Shown here one piece after another: positions 41,079 through 52,493 of a stretch of 64,000 nt of DNA (positions within the stretch are counted from its first letter, which is position 1; the number at the start of each line of letters is the position of its first letter). Where the stretch lies: assembly GCA_963575745.1 (NCBI GenBank), contig CAUYUJ010009413.1, forward strand, positions 174,001 to 238,000, written 5' to 3'. Made by a program: the position numbers and the translations under genes. The stretch comes from Prorocentrum cordatum (Eukaryota; Sar; Dinophyceae; Prorocentrales; Prorocentraceae). The notes beneath the pieces were generated by a model. The model worked only from the letters and a program-made list of their open reading frames with translations, made no database searches and was not told the origin of the DNA.

Positions 41079-41411
41079 TGAGGCTCCGCCTAGCCGCTTT
41101 AGGTGAGGCTGCGCCCCGTTGATTTAGGTTAATTTGTCGTTGCGTGCCCCGCTTTGACTGGACTCGCCGCTGGCGCGCTCGCCTGCGGCCGCTGACTAAA
41201 AAAGTATCCCCACCAGTTTTCCTGGCAGCCCGGGTAGCTTGCATCCCCCGCCCCCGGCACCTCTTGCAGCCCCGGCGCTGAGGCTTCCCCCGGCGGTAGG
41301 TCCTGCTTTGCTCCGCGCTAGGTAATTAGGCTCCCGCGCGGCCCGCTCGGACCTTACTCGCCGCTGGCGCTCTCGCCTGCGGCTCCTAACAAAGAAGTAT
41401 CCCCACCAGCC
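41079..41411. repeat. ~135-bp direct repeat pair
   Basis: CTCGCCGCTGGCGCGCTCGC, then AAGTATCCCCACCAG, occurs at about 41160-41219 and again at 41357-41411; similarity extends about 70 bp upstream of each. Confidence 0.8.
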
Positions 41412-41494
41412 AATCCAGAAACGATGTCCAGGCGAGTTGAGGTGATCGGGAAAGTGCGGCAGCAAAGAGTGGGACGGCCGAGCCGTGCAAAGGA

Positions 41495-41955
41495 GTGAGG
41501 AGGAGAAGGAGGAGGTGGATGGATGGATGGATGAGGGAGTGGGAAGAAGGAGGATGAGTAGGATGAGGAGGAAGCGGAGGAGGAGGAGGAGGAGGAGGAG
41601 GAGGAGGAGGAGGAAGAGAAGGAGTAGAAGGAGGAAGAGGAACAGGAGGACGAGGAGGGCGAGCATGCCATGTCTTTGCGTTTCCCAGAGGTCTCTTGGA
41701 TGCCGCTCGGAGTCTCTTGGGGTATCTCTTGGGCGACTCTTGGTTGCCTCTTGGGACGTCTTGGGGATCTCTTGGCGGTCGTGGGGGGCTCTTCGGCGTC
41801 TTGGGTGCCTCGGGGGGGGCTCCTTGGGCCGCTTGGGATCCTTTTGGGGGCCTCCTGGGGGCCTCTTGGAGGCCTCTTGGGGCCATCTTGGGGCCATCGT
41901 GGGACCTCTTGGGGCCTCCTGGGTGCTTCTTGGGGCCATCTTGGAGGAGATCGAT
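41495..41955. repeat. (GAG)n tract and CTTGGGG-type minisatellite
   Basis: 41575-41660 is GGA/AGG repeat. 41690-41955 consists of degenerate 13-25-bp units of the type CTCTTGGGGCCATCTTGGGG. Gly/Leu/Trp-rich frames are artefacts. Confidence 0.88.
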
Positions 41956-42179
41956 CAAACAAGAAGGAAGCTTTAATTAGGGTCCCCCCCATCAGGAGGC
42001 CAAAATGGGGCCAAAACCATGGTAAAACAACCAATGATTTTGGCTTCCTCGCCTAGGCCGTTTTGGACGCTCCGACACCTCGCGGAACCCTTTGTCCAGG
42101 TCCAGGGGAGGGGGTAGGGGGAGGGGGAAACCCCTCCCCGAAGGGGAAGAAGGAGGGGTGGAAGAGGAAACTCTCTAAA
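41956..42179. other. Unassigned sequence
   Basis: Nothing recognised. G-rich at 42100-42150. Confidence 0.4.
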
Positions 42180-42730
42180 CCACCGGCGCCCAGAGGGCTG
42201 GTGGGATTGGATGAGTCTGGCGATGTTTCGCCACGTTGCCGCCCGTTGTCGCCTCGTTGTCGCCTCGTGCGCTAGGTGTGTCTGGCGAGGTTTCGCCACG
42301 CTGCCCCCCGTTGCCGCCTCGTTGCCGCCGCCGGACGCTGGGAACTGGGTGGGTCTGGCTTCGTTGCCGCCTCGTGCGCTGGGTGGGTCCGGCGAGCTTT
42401 CGCCACGTTGCCGCCCGTTGCCGCCTCGTGGCCGCCTCGTGCGTTGGGTGGGTCCGGCCAGGTGTCGCCACGCTGCCGCCTCGTGGCCGCCTCGTTGCCG
42501 CCAGGTGCGCTGGCTGAGTCGTGCCAGGTTCCGCCTCGTTGCCGCCCGTTGCCGCCCCGCTGCCGCCTTGGGTGCTGGGTTAGGGGGGCACATGCGAACC
42601 CTATCCCTACCCCCCACGATTTCTGAGGGGGAGGGTGGGGTTCACTTCGCTCGGGGGGTAGGCCCCTATGGGTGGATCCGGCGAGGTTATGCTACGTTGC
42701 CGCCCGTTCCCGCTTCGTTGCCGCCTTCAG
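42180..42730. repeat. Degenerate ~65-70-bp tandem repeat
   Basis: Units contain GGCGAGGTTTCGCCACGTTG, CCGCCCGTTGCCGCCTCGTT and GTGCGCTGGGTGGGTC-like words, roughly six to seven copies with different numbers of the internal CCGCCTCGTTG word. Confidence 0.85.
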
Positions 42731-43865
42731 CTTGCACCACGCATACTGCACTACGCAGGTCGCCCCAGGGACTTCGCCCATCCACAGTGCAAGTACTTAC
42801 CAGTTGGGGTCCACGCTGGCTGACGTGAATTCCTGCATCGATTCCGGACGCTCGGGTTTCATCCTGGGCCCCGTCACAGGCAAGACCGGACTTGGGGCAA
42901 CAAGCTGGCCTCGGGTCAAGGGGTCGCCGCGCTCTATCGCATCCCGTTGTTTCGGCAGGTTCGACCCGTGTCGACGCGGCGGCGGCCTCAGCTCGTGGGT
43001 TCAAGGTCGAACGCCTCCGTCGAGCGATCTGCGGCACCTCGACCGTTCAAGGTTGAGCGATCCACTACCACGCTTGTGCGCAAGCTTCACGACACTGCCG
43101 TGCCTACCATGGCGAGGGACGTGAATTGACCACCTCACCGATCCTGGCCAGACCAACCCGGTGCCCAGGACCGGTGCAGAGGCCTTCCTGGCTTGACCAG
43201 GGAGGCGCAGGCCACAGGCACCGGTCCGGGGCTCAGAAAAACGCGTCCGATTGTGCCGACATTCGCGCGTAAGTTGCCTGCGTCTGGTTTTTTTGGATCG
43301 AGCCTCAAGCGACATGAAAATTAGGCTACGCGTTTCGCCCCCCAGGGGAATTCCGAGGCAAATTGACAGTGCAGCATCGAACCAGCAACGTCGACTGCAT
43401 CTCTGCGCTCCGCCTCCGGTTCCATCGTCGACGTTGATCGTTCGGTGGCGCGTAAGCGCCGTCGTTATCAAAGCAGCGTGGCGTGCTTGCGGCCCGCGTA
43501 AGCCGCCGCGTGAGGTTGCTGCATCGCCTTGCGTGAGGTCGCTCGGTCACTCTCAGTGGACGCTCTCAGTGGACGTCCCCCGAATCATCGTCTCGGAAGA
43601 GGGCCAGTCGAGGCAGCGGCAGCCATGCTTGGTGTGTTTCGTCCTTTTTGAATCTCTTGGAGGCCTCTTGTCGCCACGGCTGGATCCGCCTCAAAAGACG
43701 GGTCGGGCAGGGGTCAATGACGGTCAATGGACCTATTTTGAGCGGATTCGGATCGGGGGGACAGCAGCCGTTGTCTCATCCGCCCCTTCCATTCCATCAG
43801 GTTGTTAAACAACCGTCATCGCAATGTTGAGGTCGTCTGGCCTAACGCTCACCACCGGGCCTTAG
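42731..43865. other. Unassigned sequence
   Basis: Frames up to 185 codons without recognisable domains. TTCAAGGTCGAAC / TTCAAGGTTGAGC words near 43000-43060 were considered for tRNA and rejected. Nothing supported. Confidence 0.4.
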
Positions 43866-43868
43866 TCC

Positions 43869-43900
43869 CCAACCATCTTGTGGTGCTGGGTCCTCGAGTC
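43869..43900 (+). repeat. Solo left end of the composite element
   Basis: CCCAACCATCTTGTGGTGCT then GGGTCCTCG matches the hairpin end of composite copies 1 and 3 with two changes. No array or right end follows. Confidence 0.65.
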
Positions 43901-44094
43901 CTGCCTCCCGAATCCCTCAAGCGTAATCAACCCTGCAGTCCCTGAGCCCCGCATCCCTGTTTGGGCGTCGAGCCACCGCCTGGACACAGCGACAGGCCGC
44001 CGAGACAAAAAGCTCGTGGCCAGCCCCCCGGCAGGAAGACACCTAGCGGTCGCATTGCGGCCTTCACGGTGGCGCTGCCACTTGTCGAGGAGCA

Positions 44095-44215
44095 ATCAAA
44101 CAACATGAACACACACACATTTTCGACGCTCCGCGCGGCTTGTTTGGATCGGCGCCGAGGCTCCTCTGGCGGCGCTTGCAGCTCCGATCTCCGAATGTTT
44201 ATGCTTATGCAATGT
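44095..44215. mobile_element. Family A foldback element, short copy
   Basis: GACGCTCCGCGCGGCTTGTT and TTGGATCGGCGCCGAGG on the left; AGCTCCGATCTCCGAATG and TTTATGCTTATGCAA on the right. Confidence 0.6.
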
Positions 44216-44254
44216 GTGCCAGGAGGGAAAAATCACAAACACAAATGCTCGTCG

Positions 44255-44425
44255 ATTCCATCGAAAATGTGGAAATTATTGGAGGGGGAGGGGAAGACGG
44301 AAACACGTAGAGAATGTGGGGGATCTTGAGATTTGTATACATATATATATATATAGATCTATGATATTTATATATATATGTATATATAGATCTATGTATT
44401 GTTTGTATGTCCCTGGACCCCTGTC
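44255..44425. mobile_element. Family J element with an inserted TA repeat
   Basis: CGATTCCATCGAAAATGTGG on the left, TTGTATGTCCCTGGACCCC on the right. The middle has expanded to (TA)n with two GATCTATG words (44340-44400). Confidence 0.65.
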
Positions 44426-45555
44426 AGTGTTGCTTCTCGAACCTGGCCGTGGAGCCTCGCCGAAGACATGGACCGTCGGCGCCACTGGATGGATGATCTG
44501 CTCGGCCCAGGGTCCGGGCGGTTGTGCGCGCCGCGGCCGGGTGCCGCACTCAAGAGGATCCCGTCCGCCTACGGCCACTCTCTGGCTGCCCGAGGACCGC
44601 CAACAAAACGTCGGAGCGGCTCAGGGGGAGAAGGTAGCAGCCCAGAGCCCGGGGAAAGTCTGAGGTCCGGGAGCCCAGGGGCCCTTCGGAACCCTCGTGC
44701 CGAGAGTGTGCAGCCAATCTGGCTCCCCAGGGGAGCCCGAAGGTTTGGGCCAACATGAGGTTGGGGGCATGCTTCGACGTTGGAGGCAAGGTCTTTGCTT
44801 GCCGTGGAAGAGGTCGCAGTCTGGAGCCCGGAGTCATCGTTGGACCTCGTGGTCTCCATGAGCTGCGAAACGCTCCAGTTTGACATCCGCGTCGGCCGCC
44901 CAGGTCGTCTGCCCTGAATCTGCCTGGTTACGCATCGAAGTTTGTCTTCCTTGTCGTTTCAATGTGATCGATGATGTACGTTCGCCGGCGAATCATTGTT
45001 CGTTTTTGGATGGCGTCTTCTGCCCAGCCTCGCTTAGGCAGAGCCCCTCCCACCTGGCGGCCATGGGGGCCCCCGGCGCGCTCCGCGCGGCGGCCGCTGC
45101 CACATGCGCGCTGGGCTGCCGAGGCCCGGACACGTGCAGGAGTGGCCGGCAGAACGCGGAAGGAGTTGTCGGGGGCGGCCAAGAGGGGGGCGATGGTCAG
45201 GACCCCGGGTAAGGGGATCCCGTTAGTGGCAGGGCCCTGGGGCCCCTACATTGGCCAGAATCACCAAACCAGGTCTGCCGTAGCAGGGTTTTTTTCTGGT
45301 GACGGCAGTTCCGGTTCGTGGAAATGGGACGGGGGGCCAAGAGTCGGAAGCTGGGCAAGGGCTGCTAAAACCGTGGCAACTAAAGCGGCCCTCCCAGAAG
45401 GAAGAAACAACTTCCCCGAATGAGGCGCGGCACGCGAAACAGTCAATGGGTTTCTTCCCGGAAGGACGAAGACAACGTCCCGGAGGTCGAATTAGAGCAG
45501 CCGCGGATCTAGCAGCCCTTGCCCGGCTTCCGAAAGAGGGGGGCAATGACCGGGG
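44426..45555. other. Unassigned sequence
   Basis: Frames up to 149 codons, no domains recognised. No repeat family identified. Confidence 0.4.
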
Positions 45556-45765
45556 GGGGGCACGAACAATGACAGAAACATAAACACTCGCGGGTCCGCG
45601 CGGATTTCTCGGATCCGCGCTGGACCTCCCCGGCGCCGTGCACGCTGGCACGCTGGCGGATCCGCCCCTGGCACGCTCCGTGCGCCAGGGAGGGGGTCCA
45701 ACGCCGATCCGAGAAAACCGCGCAGACCTCCGGGTTTTTATGTTTATGTCATTTCTCGTTCCCCT
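45556..45765. mobile_element. Family A foldback element
   Basis: CACGAACAATGACAGAAACA and GGTCCGCGCGGATTTCTCGG on the left; the matching inverse ending TTTATGTTTATGTCATTTCT then CGTTCCCC on the right. Loop GC-rich with GGCACGCT words. Immediately followed by a family H element. Confidence 0.85.
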
Positions 45766-45779
45766 ATAGGAGGGGGGAT

Positions 45780-45935
45780 ATCATGGTGTGGGCCATGATA
45801 TTTCCCCAGATTTCATGGCGCCTCCTCTAATTTCATTACTTCCCTGGTCCCCCTCGGGCCGCGCACATGCCGCCAGTCATGATTTGCGCCCCTCCCCCTC
45901 TTGGACACCCCCTTCTTGGCCTCCCCCGAAGTTGC
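45780..45935. mobile_element. Family H element, copy 3
   Basis: GGGCCATGATATTTCCCCAG, ATTTCATGGCGCCTCCTCTA and CACCCCCTTCTTGGCC match the other copies. Confidence 0.78.
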
Positions 45936-46719
45936 CTCGAGCGTCCAGTAAAGGAGGTGCGATTGGGGGATGGGGGGGGGAAAGGTGCATCGGTGTGCCA
46001 TGCTGAGCCCCAAGGGTGCCCCCTGGGGCCCAACAGGACACGAAAGCTGCATTTTTCTCTCAACCAAAAATATCGACCCCTACTAATTAACGCCCAGATG
46101 CATCTCTGTATATGGCCATCCAAGTGGATGTTGTTGGCCTGCCAGGCCCCCGTTCCGTAGCTATTGCTGGACTGTGATACAAAATATAGTTGGGGTTAGG
46201 CTATTGGGGACACAGTAGTCATACCGATCTTGAGTGGCTCTCCAGTGGCTCTCCTTGTGTGCCACAGATGCGTGTCCCGTGTTTTACGTTCGAGGTTTTG
46301 TGTTTGCGTTTGGAAATTCACCCATTGGTGGTGCGAACCCAACGTTTACACTGGCCTTTTTCTGGATCAGCTCGTCACGCGTCTAGTATCCATTTGTGTT
46401 CTTCCAAGTACATCAACGCAGCCACGCCTCACGATCTTCCCTATCCACTCTCGGATCAGCTCCTCGCTATTCTCCAGAGCCTGGCCAGGCCCATCCTCGC
46501 ACTTTGGATGGCGTGCAGCGTGCAGACCCTGCTGGCCTCTTGAAGTCTGAAGTGAGGGTCACATTCTGAACTCCAGCCGGCCTCCATACGTGTACGTGTT
46601 GCCAAATTTGCCGATTTTCCGACAAAAGTGCGCGGCATCGAGGCGCGAGATCCACTTTGAAAGGGCACTGGTCTGCCTTCCGTGTGGAATGCATCATGCG
46701 AAACGCCCTGATTGGTCTA
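45936..46719. other. Unassigned, possibly 3' flank of the minus-strand LINE
   Basis: Mildly AT-richer at 46050-46110. No supported gene. Confidence 0.4.
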
Positions 46720-47640
46720 CGTATACGCTTGGCCATGCGACGGGCCGCTTTTCCCATAAGGCAAAGCAACGGTAAGGTAAAGGTGATGGTTCCGCAGAGG
46801 CCCTTCGAGGTGGCGGGACCTTCGATCAGTCGCGCGACAAAGCTCTGCGTGCGAAGTCCACCCGGTGCGACTCTCCGCTGCGCGGGCCCACTGCCGCAGC
46901 ACTGCCTGCGTCGCGTGGTGTCGCAGCGTGTCCTCCCATGCCATCCAGCGCCGTCTGGACGGCCGCGTTTCCCGGGCGCTCCTGTCCCGCACGGTTTCTG
47001 TCCTCGGGGGCGGAAAAGAGGGGGGTGATGACTAGGGGGGGGTGGACATCATGGCGCGGGCCATGATATTTCCTCAGATTTCATGGCGCCTCTTCTTGTT
47101 TCATTACGTCCCTGGCCCCCCCGCTGGGCCGCGCACATGCCGCTGGCCATGAGTTGCACCCCCCCTCTTGGACACCCCCCTCTTGGCCGCTCCCGACAAT
47201 CGCTGTCTCTGCAGAAGGATGCGCGCCATGCCCATGACGTCGCGGGCATCCTGGCCACGTGGTCTGCCCAGAGCCAATCTCTGTCCCGCCTGGGCCTGCA
47301 CCCATTCCCGCATGCCAACGCGCTGCGCCAGCTGCCTGGATTCGTGCGTCGTGCGAACGATCCACTCGTGCCAGAGCTTGTCAGGTTCTCGCCGGAAACT
47401 GCATTTGCGTCGCATCATTTTGTTTTGGGTGGACCTGGTTGCGCTGTCTTCTGCAGCTCTCGGTGTCCAAGAACTCGCCCTGTACAGCCTGCAGCCCCCA
47501 GCAGAAGAGTCGAACACATTCTGCCCTTTGATGACAGACACACTCTGGTTCACTAAGAGAGACGTCATCGCCCAGAACTTCCTCCAGGCGATACCCGTTC
47601 TGTGCTCGAGTTCCACTCTGGTGACGTCGAACACCGATCA
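46720..47640 (-). pseudogene. C-terminal region of the minus-strand LINE
   Basis: 47104-47634 reads EPDKLWHEWIVRTTHESRQL and RVGMREWVQAQAGQRLA. After the family H insertion the sequence resumes as RRWMAWEDTLRHHATQAVLR and QWARAAESRTGW (46717-46992). W..R.T..R.L and W-E-D-x-L patterns are common in the C-terminal part of LINE ORF2 proteins. Confidence 0.6.
47030..47205. mobile_element. Family H element, copy 4, inside the minus-strand LINE
   Basis: CTAGGGGGGGGTGGACATCA on the left; CCCCTCTTGGACACCCCCCT on the right. LINE C-terminal coding similarity continues on both sides, so the element inserted after the LINE. Confidence 0.8.
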
Positions 47641-47789
47641 CCCAGTCCCCAAAGCTTCAAGATCGCCCCCTTTCTGGAAGCTCATGCACAGAGAAGGCTC
47701 CATCAAAAGCAACATCGCCCCGTACAAGTTCGGTTTGTCTCTACCTTGTACTTCGTTGGATGTAGTTTCAGCCCCCGCCTCGCCAAGGC

Positions 47790-48630
47790 TTCTCAGAGCA
47801 TGAACACCATGCGCTTCAACGAAAGCCACGACTTGGCCAACAATGTCGTGTCGTCGGCAAACACAAAATGCGGGAGATAAGCACTCCGCACTGACTGTGC
47901 GGTGCCGTACTCGCGTCGCTGCCAGACCGCCTCTACCTCCCGCAAGATGTTCGCCAACACCAAGTTGAGCAGCACCTGCGATAAAGGGTCTCCTTGTCGA
48001 ACCCCCCTCTGCACCTCGAACTGTTTCCTTTCGACCCCGGAGGCTAACTTCACGCACGCCGTCGTCCCAACAGTGACACGTCGATTAGTGAATTGTCCGT
48101 TTTCGGTTCTCTAGAGGGCGCCGTGGCCGTTATTTTCCAGGCTTGCGCCCGCCAGGTTTGGGCCTCAGATCGTTTTCACTAAACCACGTTGTACTAAAGG
48201 GGCGTCTGCCCAACCCCGAATTATGCTGATGTCCGCCCACGTGCTGGTCAGGGCCTCGAAGAGCTGCTCGCGGGTCACTCTGCCAACAGCCCTTCCCACG
48301 ACCAGTGCGGCCGCCCACGGCTCCTCCCCCCACTCGGCCGACTTCTCCGCGACCAGCCGGAGAACGTGCAGAGCGTCGTCGCAGACCCTGCGGCTGCGAA
48401 AGCCGTACTGCTCCCCTGTAAAAGATGTTTCGACCGTCTGCTGCTAGCGTAAACGTAAGATGAGATTGAAAAGCTTCGCCATCCTTTGGATTATCGAGAT
48501 CGGTCTGTAATTTGCCACACTCCTCCTGCCACCCTTCTCGAGTATAATGAGTAAGCGTGCTGTTTTCCACTCCGGATGCGAATCCATTGTTCCTTGCACG
48601 ATGTCGGTAAAGTTTCCGCCATTGCACAAG
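47790..48630 (-). pseudogene. Reverse transcriptase remnant of the minus-strand LINE
   Basis: 48444-48629 reads LLIILEKGGRRSVANYRPIS, ending at an in-frame TAG. Beyond it, EQYGFRSRRVCDDALHVL and EEPWAAALVVGRAVGRV follow. The last word stands where D..KAFDRV is expected, so the first catalytic Asp is lost. After the family M insertion (48066-48226), 47793-48053 carries GVRQGDPLSQVLLN and FVFADDTTLLA. Inactive. Confidence 0.8.
48066..48226. mobile_element. Family M element, copy 3, inside the minus-strand RT
   Basis: ACACGTCGATTAGTGAATTG and TTGTACTAAAGGGGCGTCTG match 9825 and 26240. RT similarity lies on both sides. Confidence 0.75.
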
Positions 48631-49379
48631 TCAATCTTTCATGGCCTGTGCGCACATCCCGGTGACTAGAGCGTCTGCCGCTCCAGTTTTCCCATTCTTC
48701 ATGCGCTTGAGTGCGGTGGAAGTCTCGACTGGCGGCACCAAATGTGACATGTGCTGCTCTTCTGGGCGCGCTTTGTCATCAAGGCCGTCCACGTTGGCCT
48801 CCTGCGTAACATCCTGGTCACCTCTTGGCCTGTCGCCTCAAACACTGTCCCAATCCGGTCAATGTCAGCGTGCCGTTGTTGCAGTCGTTGTAAAGTTTTT
48901 ACACTTCGCTCGTGCTCGGCAATCTTGGTATTTGCACGTGATTGCCGCAACCGTCGTTCTTTCTGGAGGTCTCGCCATAGTTATCTGCTGGATGACGAAT
49001 TGTGGATTGTGCTCTTGCTCTTGCTTGGGTCTGAGCACGCTGTCTCTGGCTGCCAGGGCCGAGTCCACAAGCATGGCCTTCACATCCGTTACGCTGTTGT
49101 ACCCTCTATCGAGAGTGTCCTATAATGATTTGGATAATTTCGCCGGCGTCCCGTTCTGGTCTAACTGGGGGGCTGGGGTTGCCACCCACGAATCACCCGA
49201 ACCTTGTGGCTCTGTGCAGGCATGTCTATCGAGACAGACAAGTGGACGAAGAGAGCCCGGTGATCAGATGTCCCCTCCAATGCTGTCGCAGTGCCGGCGG
49301 GCGGTAGGAACAACCGTGACACATCGATTTGTCGTCGCGCTGATGTGCTGAATAGTCGGTGCGTCTACAAGTGTGCTAA

Positions 49380-50035
49380 TTGATGTCCTCGGGGATTGCG
49401 CACGCCAATCCCGTGCTGGTCAATGACATCGTGATAGTCAGCCAAAATCACATCATCACATTATCATCATCGCATTATCATCACATCATCATCATCGTCA
49501 TCATAATCATCAGCGCACGCCCCTTCTTTGCTGGTCAATGACATCGGGATCATCAGCCAGAATCCGCCGTCCCAGAACTGCATTCGCGTCAAAACCCACG
49601 ACCACTAGGCGCTTTGCTTTTCGCGCCTGGTGCACCGCCTTCTCTATACCTCCAGCGAGCCGAACTCATACTCAGTTGGGTGTTCTGCGTGACCTACATG
49701 CGAAGGTATAACACAAATATTGTGCCCCGAAGTACTGAGATCCAACTATGCCAAAGTAGAGCTAGAAACTGTAAAACTAATTTGCGCCCCTGCCTGAACC
49801 CACCGTATGTGTACCAAGAAACCCGCACTACGCTTGTTGCTCCCAGATTGCAAACAGCACCACAAATGTCCAGTCTCTATCAGCTTCTTTGCGGGGTTAT
49901 CCATCTTCGGACCCGCCTGGAAGAGCAGCAAGTCCCATCGTTGGAAATCGTCCAGAGCGGCTCCAATATCAATAATATTTCCCTTCTCCATCCTATTTGC
50001 ATTCCAGCTGACTACCATCATCGACTCCACCATGA
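49380..50035 (-). pseudogene. Endonuclease remnant of the minus-strand LINE
   Basis: N-terminal part 49746-50033: MVVSWNANRM and RWDLLLFQAG, the usual start of an endonuclease/exonuclease/phosphatase domain. Lower down, 49560-49615 reads RLVVVGFDANAVLG (the G-D-x-N-A-like motif) and about 49376-49440 reads DVIDQHGIGVRNPRGHQL. The domain is split by the ATC microsatellite cassette at 49405-49560 and by frame changes. Confidence 0.65.
49405..49560. repeat. ATC microsatellite flanked by ~45-bp direct repeats
   Basis: GCGCACGCC..GCTGGTCAATGACATCG(T/G)GAT..TCAGCCA occurs at about 49398-49445 and at about 49512-49557, with ATC/CAT repeats between. It lies inside the endonuclease remnant. Same architecture as 22848-23055. 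Confidence 0.85.
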
Positions 50036-50279
50036 GCGTGCTGTAGTCATCACCCTGCCATGGGGCTAGATAAATCAGCCGACGCCGTAGACTCCAGCTT
50101 CACCACCCCTTTCCGCCGAAGCAGCGTAACCGGCACATCACAGCAATCCCCTTAGTACTTCCCACGGCCCCCTCCCCGAGATCTCCCCGATTCCCACTCG
50201 CCGCCGTGCATCAAATTGCGCTTCTCCTGGAACCCCGCCACTTCCCGTAGGAGCGTCATGCGGCCGTCGCTTCACACCG

Positions 50280-50700
50280 CCGCCCGCTTGTCCTTCCACC
50301 AAGAAATGCCCTTCTTGTAGTTCGTATCTATTTGCTGCTTGATGGTGTCGCCGTCCCCGCCGTTCGACTCGACGATCGTCCTGATTACCTTGCTCACTGC
50401 TTACTCCCTCCTAACCTCCTCCGATTTGCTGTCCTGGTACTTGGAGTCCACATTACAACTCATCATCTTGCCCTAGGACTCGTGTTTGTGACTGCCGGCT
50501 TTCGCGCCCATGTACTTCCACATGGCGTCGGTAGTTTTGAAGAACCGAGCTTTGCGATTTTCCGCAAACTTCCGAAGGTATGCGAAAGTCTTCGCCAGGT
50601 CCTCGACCACTCCCGTGAGAACGTCTCCGACGAATATGATAATATCCATCGTGCTCGTGTCCTCCGGAACAGGCCGCAAGTAGTCGTACGGCTCTTCTCT
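50280..50700 (-). pseudogene. ORF1 remnant of the minus-strand LINE
   Basis: The minus-strand frame 50473-50679 reads IIIFVGDVLTGVVEDLAKTF and AENRKARFFKTTDAMWKYMG, with normal protein-like composition. The following stretch to about 50280, broken by stops, reads VSKVIRTIVESNGGDGDTIK and KGISWWKDKRAAV. Position upstream of an endonuclease suggests an ORF1 product. No named domain was recognised. Confidence 0.5.
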
Positions 50701-51693
50701 TCCTTCCGCTTGCTTGTTTTGCTAACCCCGTCCCCGTCGGCCGTGGCGTCCGTGTCGTCGGATTGTCTTGTGTATGTATTGCTGTTGAGGCCGTGGAGTG
50801 GCTCCAGGGCTTGGGACAGGTACCAGCATTCCTAGTGAGTGACGTCACCTTTCGGATCGGCGGCCCCGGCTTCGAGGGAGTCTTGGGCATGGCTGGATGG
50901 AGGGATCTTCTCGCAGCCGCGGAGTCCACGTGTTTACCTTTGCCAGGCGAGCGTTCTCGCATCGGCCTGGTGCGGAGGGCAGGGCTGCGATGGGGCCTTG
51001 GTCTCGCCTCGCACGCAGCCTTGCTGGTGGAGCTGCGCGCAGAGGCCCCCGAGCGCGCCCTCCTCCAGCGGCCTGTCGCTCGCCTTGACGGTGCCGTTCA
51101 TGCTGGGCGGGGGCCTCGCAGCAAAGAACACCGCGGCTTCGGTGTTGGCCGGTTTCGAGGGCGCCTTCCGCGGTGCGCTGAGCATCCAAGACATGGACGC
51201 CGCACGGGCCACCGTCAACCAGGCCATGCGGGCGCGGCTGGCTACCCAGACGGGCCTGGGCACAGTCCCCGAACGCCCGCATGTGGCTGCCCGGAGGCAG
51301 AGCGCCCCGCAACGGCCAGTGAGGGCGGCGGCGAAGCAACGGATGCGGCTGCCGACGCTACCCTCCGCAGCAGGCTTCGGCGCCTGCGCGGGCTCCAGCA
51401 TGCCTGTGCGCTTGGTGCTCGGCCCATGCTGGCGCCCGCAGTCGCCGGCAGGACGCCTGGCGCCCAACGAGCAGGGTTGTCTTTACCGCTGGATCCGTGG
51501 CTGCGGCACCCAGCGGCCGTGCAGGGCGGCGGCGCTGGCTCTTGGCGTTGCGGGGGGGCCCAGCAGCACGCCCCAGCTTCTTCGAGGGGCCGTGGCGGCA
51601 GCTCTGGCAATTGCGCTCGCCCCCGCAGCTGGGAGAACAGCGGTTGCGACGGCTAGACGGGTTGCCGGGGCTCCCAGACCAGGAGCCGTGGAC

Positions 51694-52493
51694 GGCGGAT
51701 CTCGTGGCCGATATCATGCAGCGAATGTCCCGTTGGAAGAAGCCCGGAGTAGACGGGCGGGCGGTCAAAGATTTGCGTCTGTTGCCGCGGAAGTTGAACG
51801 GCTGGACCGCCGACGTTCTTGAGGCAGTGGAGGCCGGCGGCCGGTGGCCGTCCGAGGTCGTTGAGCTCGAGGGTATGGCGCGGGTGCTGGGCCCATGGGT
51901 TGCCGGCCCATTTGGCTCCTCCCATGATCTACCCCGTCTGGGCCGCTGTCCGCGCGCGGCTGCTCGCCCGCTGGCGCCTCAGTTGGGCGGGATGGGGCGT
52001 CCGACGGGGCGCCGAGGAGCTGGCGCGGGAGCTCGCCGTGGAGCTGGGCGCCGCCGCAGCTTTGTCGGAGGCGCTTGCCGGCGCAGCCGTGGACTGGCGG
52101 AAGGCCTTCGACAGCGTCGACTCGGAGACTCTGCCCGACGTCCAGGCCCGCGCGGGAACGCTGCTGGCATGGGTCGCCCAGCCTGCCACGAGGGCGCGCG
52201 CGGCCAAGCGCCTGGCCCGCGATGGGCGCGACATCGGTGGAGCACGGTCGCCTGTTCGGGGCCTGCTGCCAGGCTGCGCCCTGGCGGTCTTCTTTCTCAG
52301 CGTGCTCGCGCGCCCGTGGTTCCAGCGCGCGGGGTCCGTCGACGACAGGCTGCGGCGGCGCCTCTACGTCGACGATTTTGCGCCGCGGGCCCGCGGCAAG
52401 GCCGACGAGGCGGGCGGCGTCGCAGAGGTTGTCAGCAAAGGGGCGCAGCTCGCGGAGGCGTTCGAAACGGCAATAGCTAGGATGGCACCTTAG
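51694..52493 (+). pseudogene. Reverse transcriptase remnant of the plus-strand decayed LINE
   Basis: In one frame, 51694-51880 reads WKKPGVDGRAVKDLRLLPRK and VEAGGRWPSEVVEL. In the next frame, about 51930-52493 reads AAVDWRKAFDSVDSETL (about 52085), LLPGCALAVFFLSVLAR (about 52258) and LRRRLYVDDF (52353-52379). A frameshift lies near 51880-51930. Both catalytic regions (D in DWRKAFD, VDD) are still visible. A further stretch to about 53048 (RDLGAVAHVGPARRRAVASA) resembles the region downstream of LINE RTs. Confidence 0.78.

Larger units (their letters stand above)
46720..50700 (-). pseudogene. Decayed LINE on the minus strand, multiply interrupted
   Basis: Reading from 50700 downward: an ORF1 remnant, an endonuclease, a linker, a reverse transcriptase and a C-terminal domain, broken by stops, frameshifts and three insertions (49405-49560, 48066-48226, 47030-47205). 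RT words (GVRQGDPLSQVLLN, FADDTTLLA) differ from those of the LINE at 33 kb (ILSGCPLAM, YADDITIAI), so this is a different lineage. It lies head to head with the decayed LINE that starts near 50850. Confidence 0.82.

Noticed and set aside
42950-43060. tRNA-like TTCGA/TTCAA words
   Set aside because: No acceptor, D-arm or anticodon-arm pairing could be found around them.
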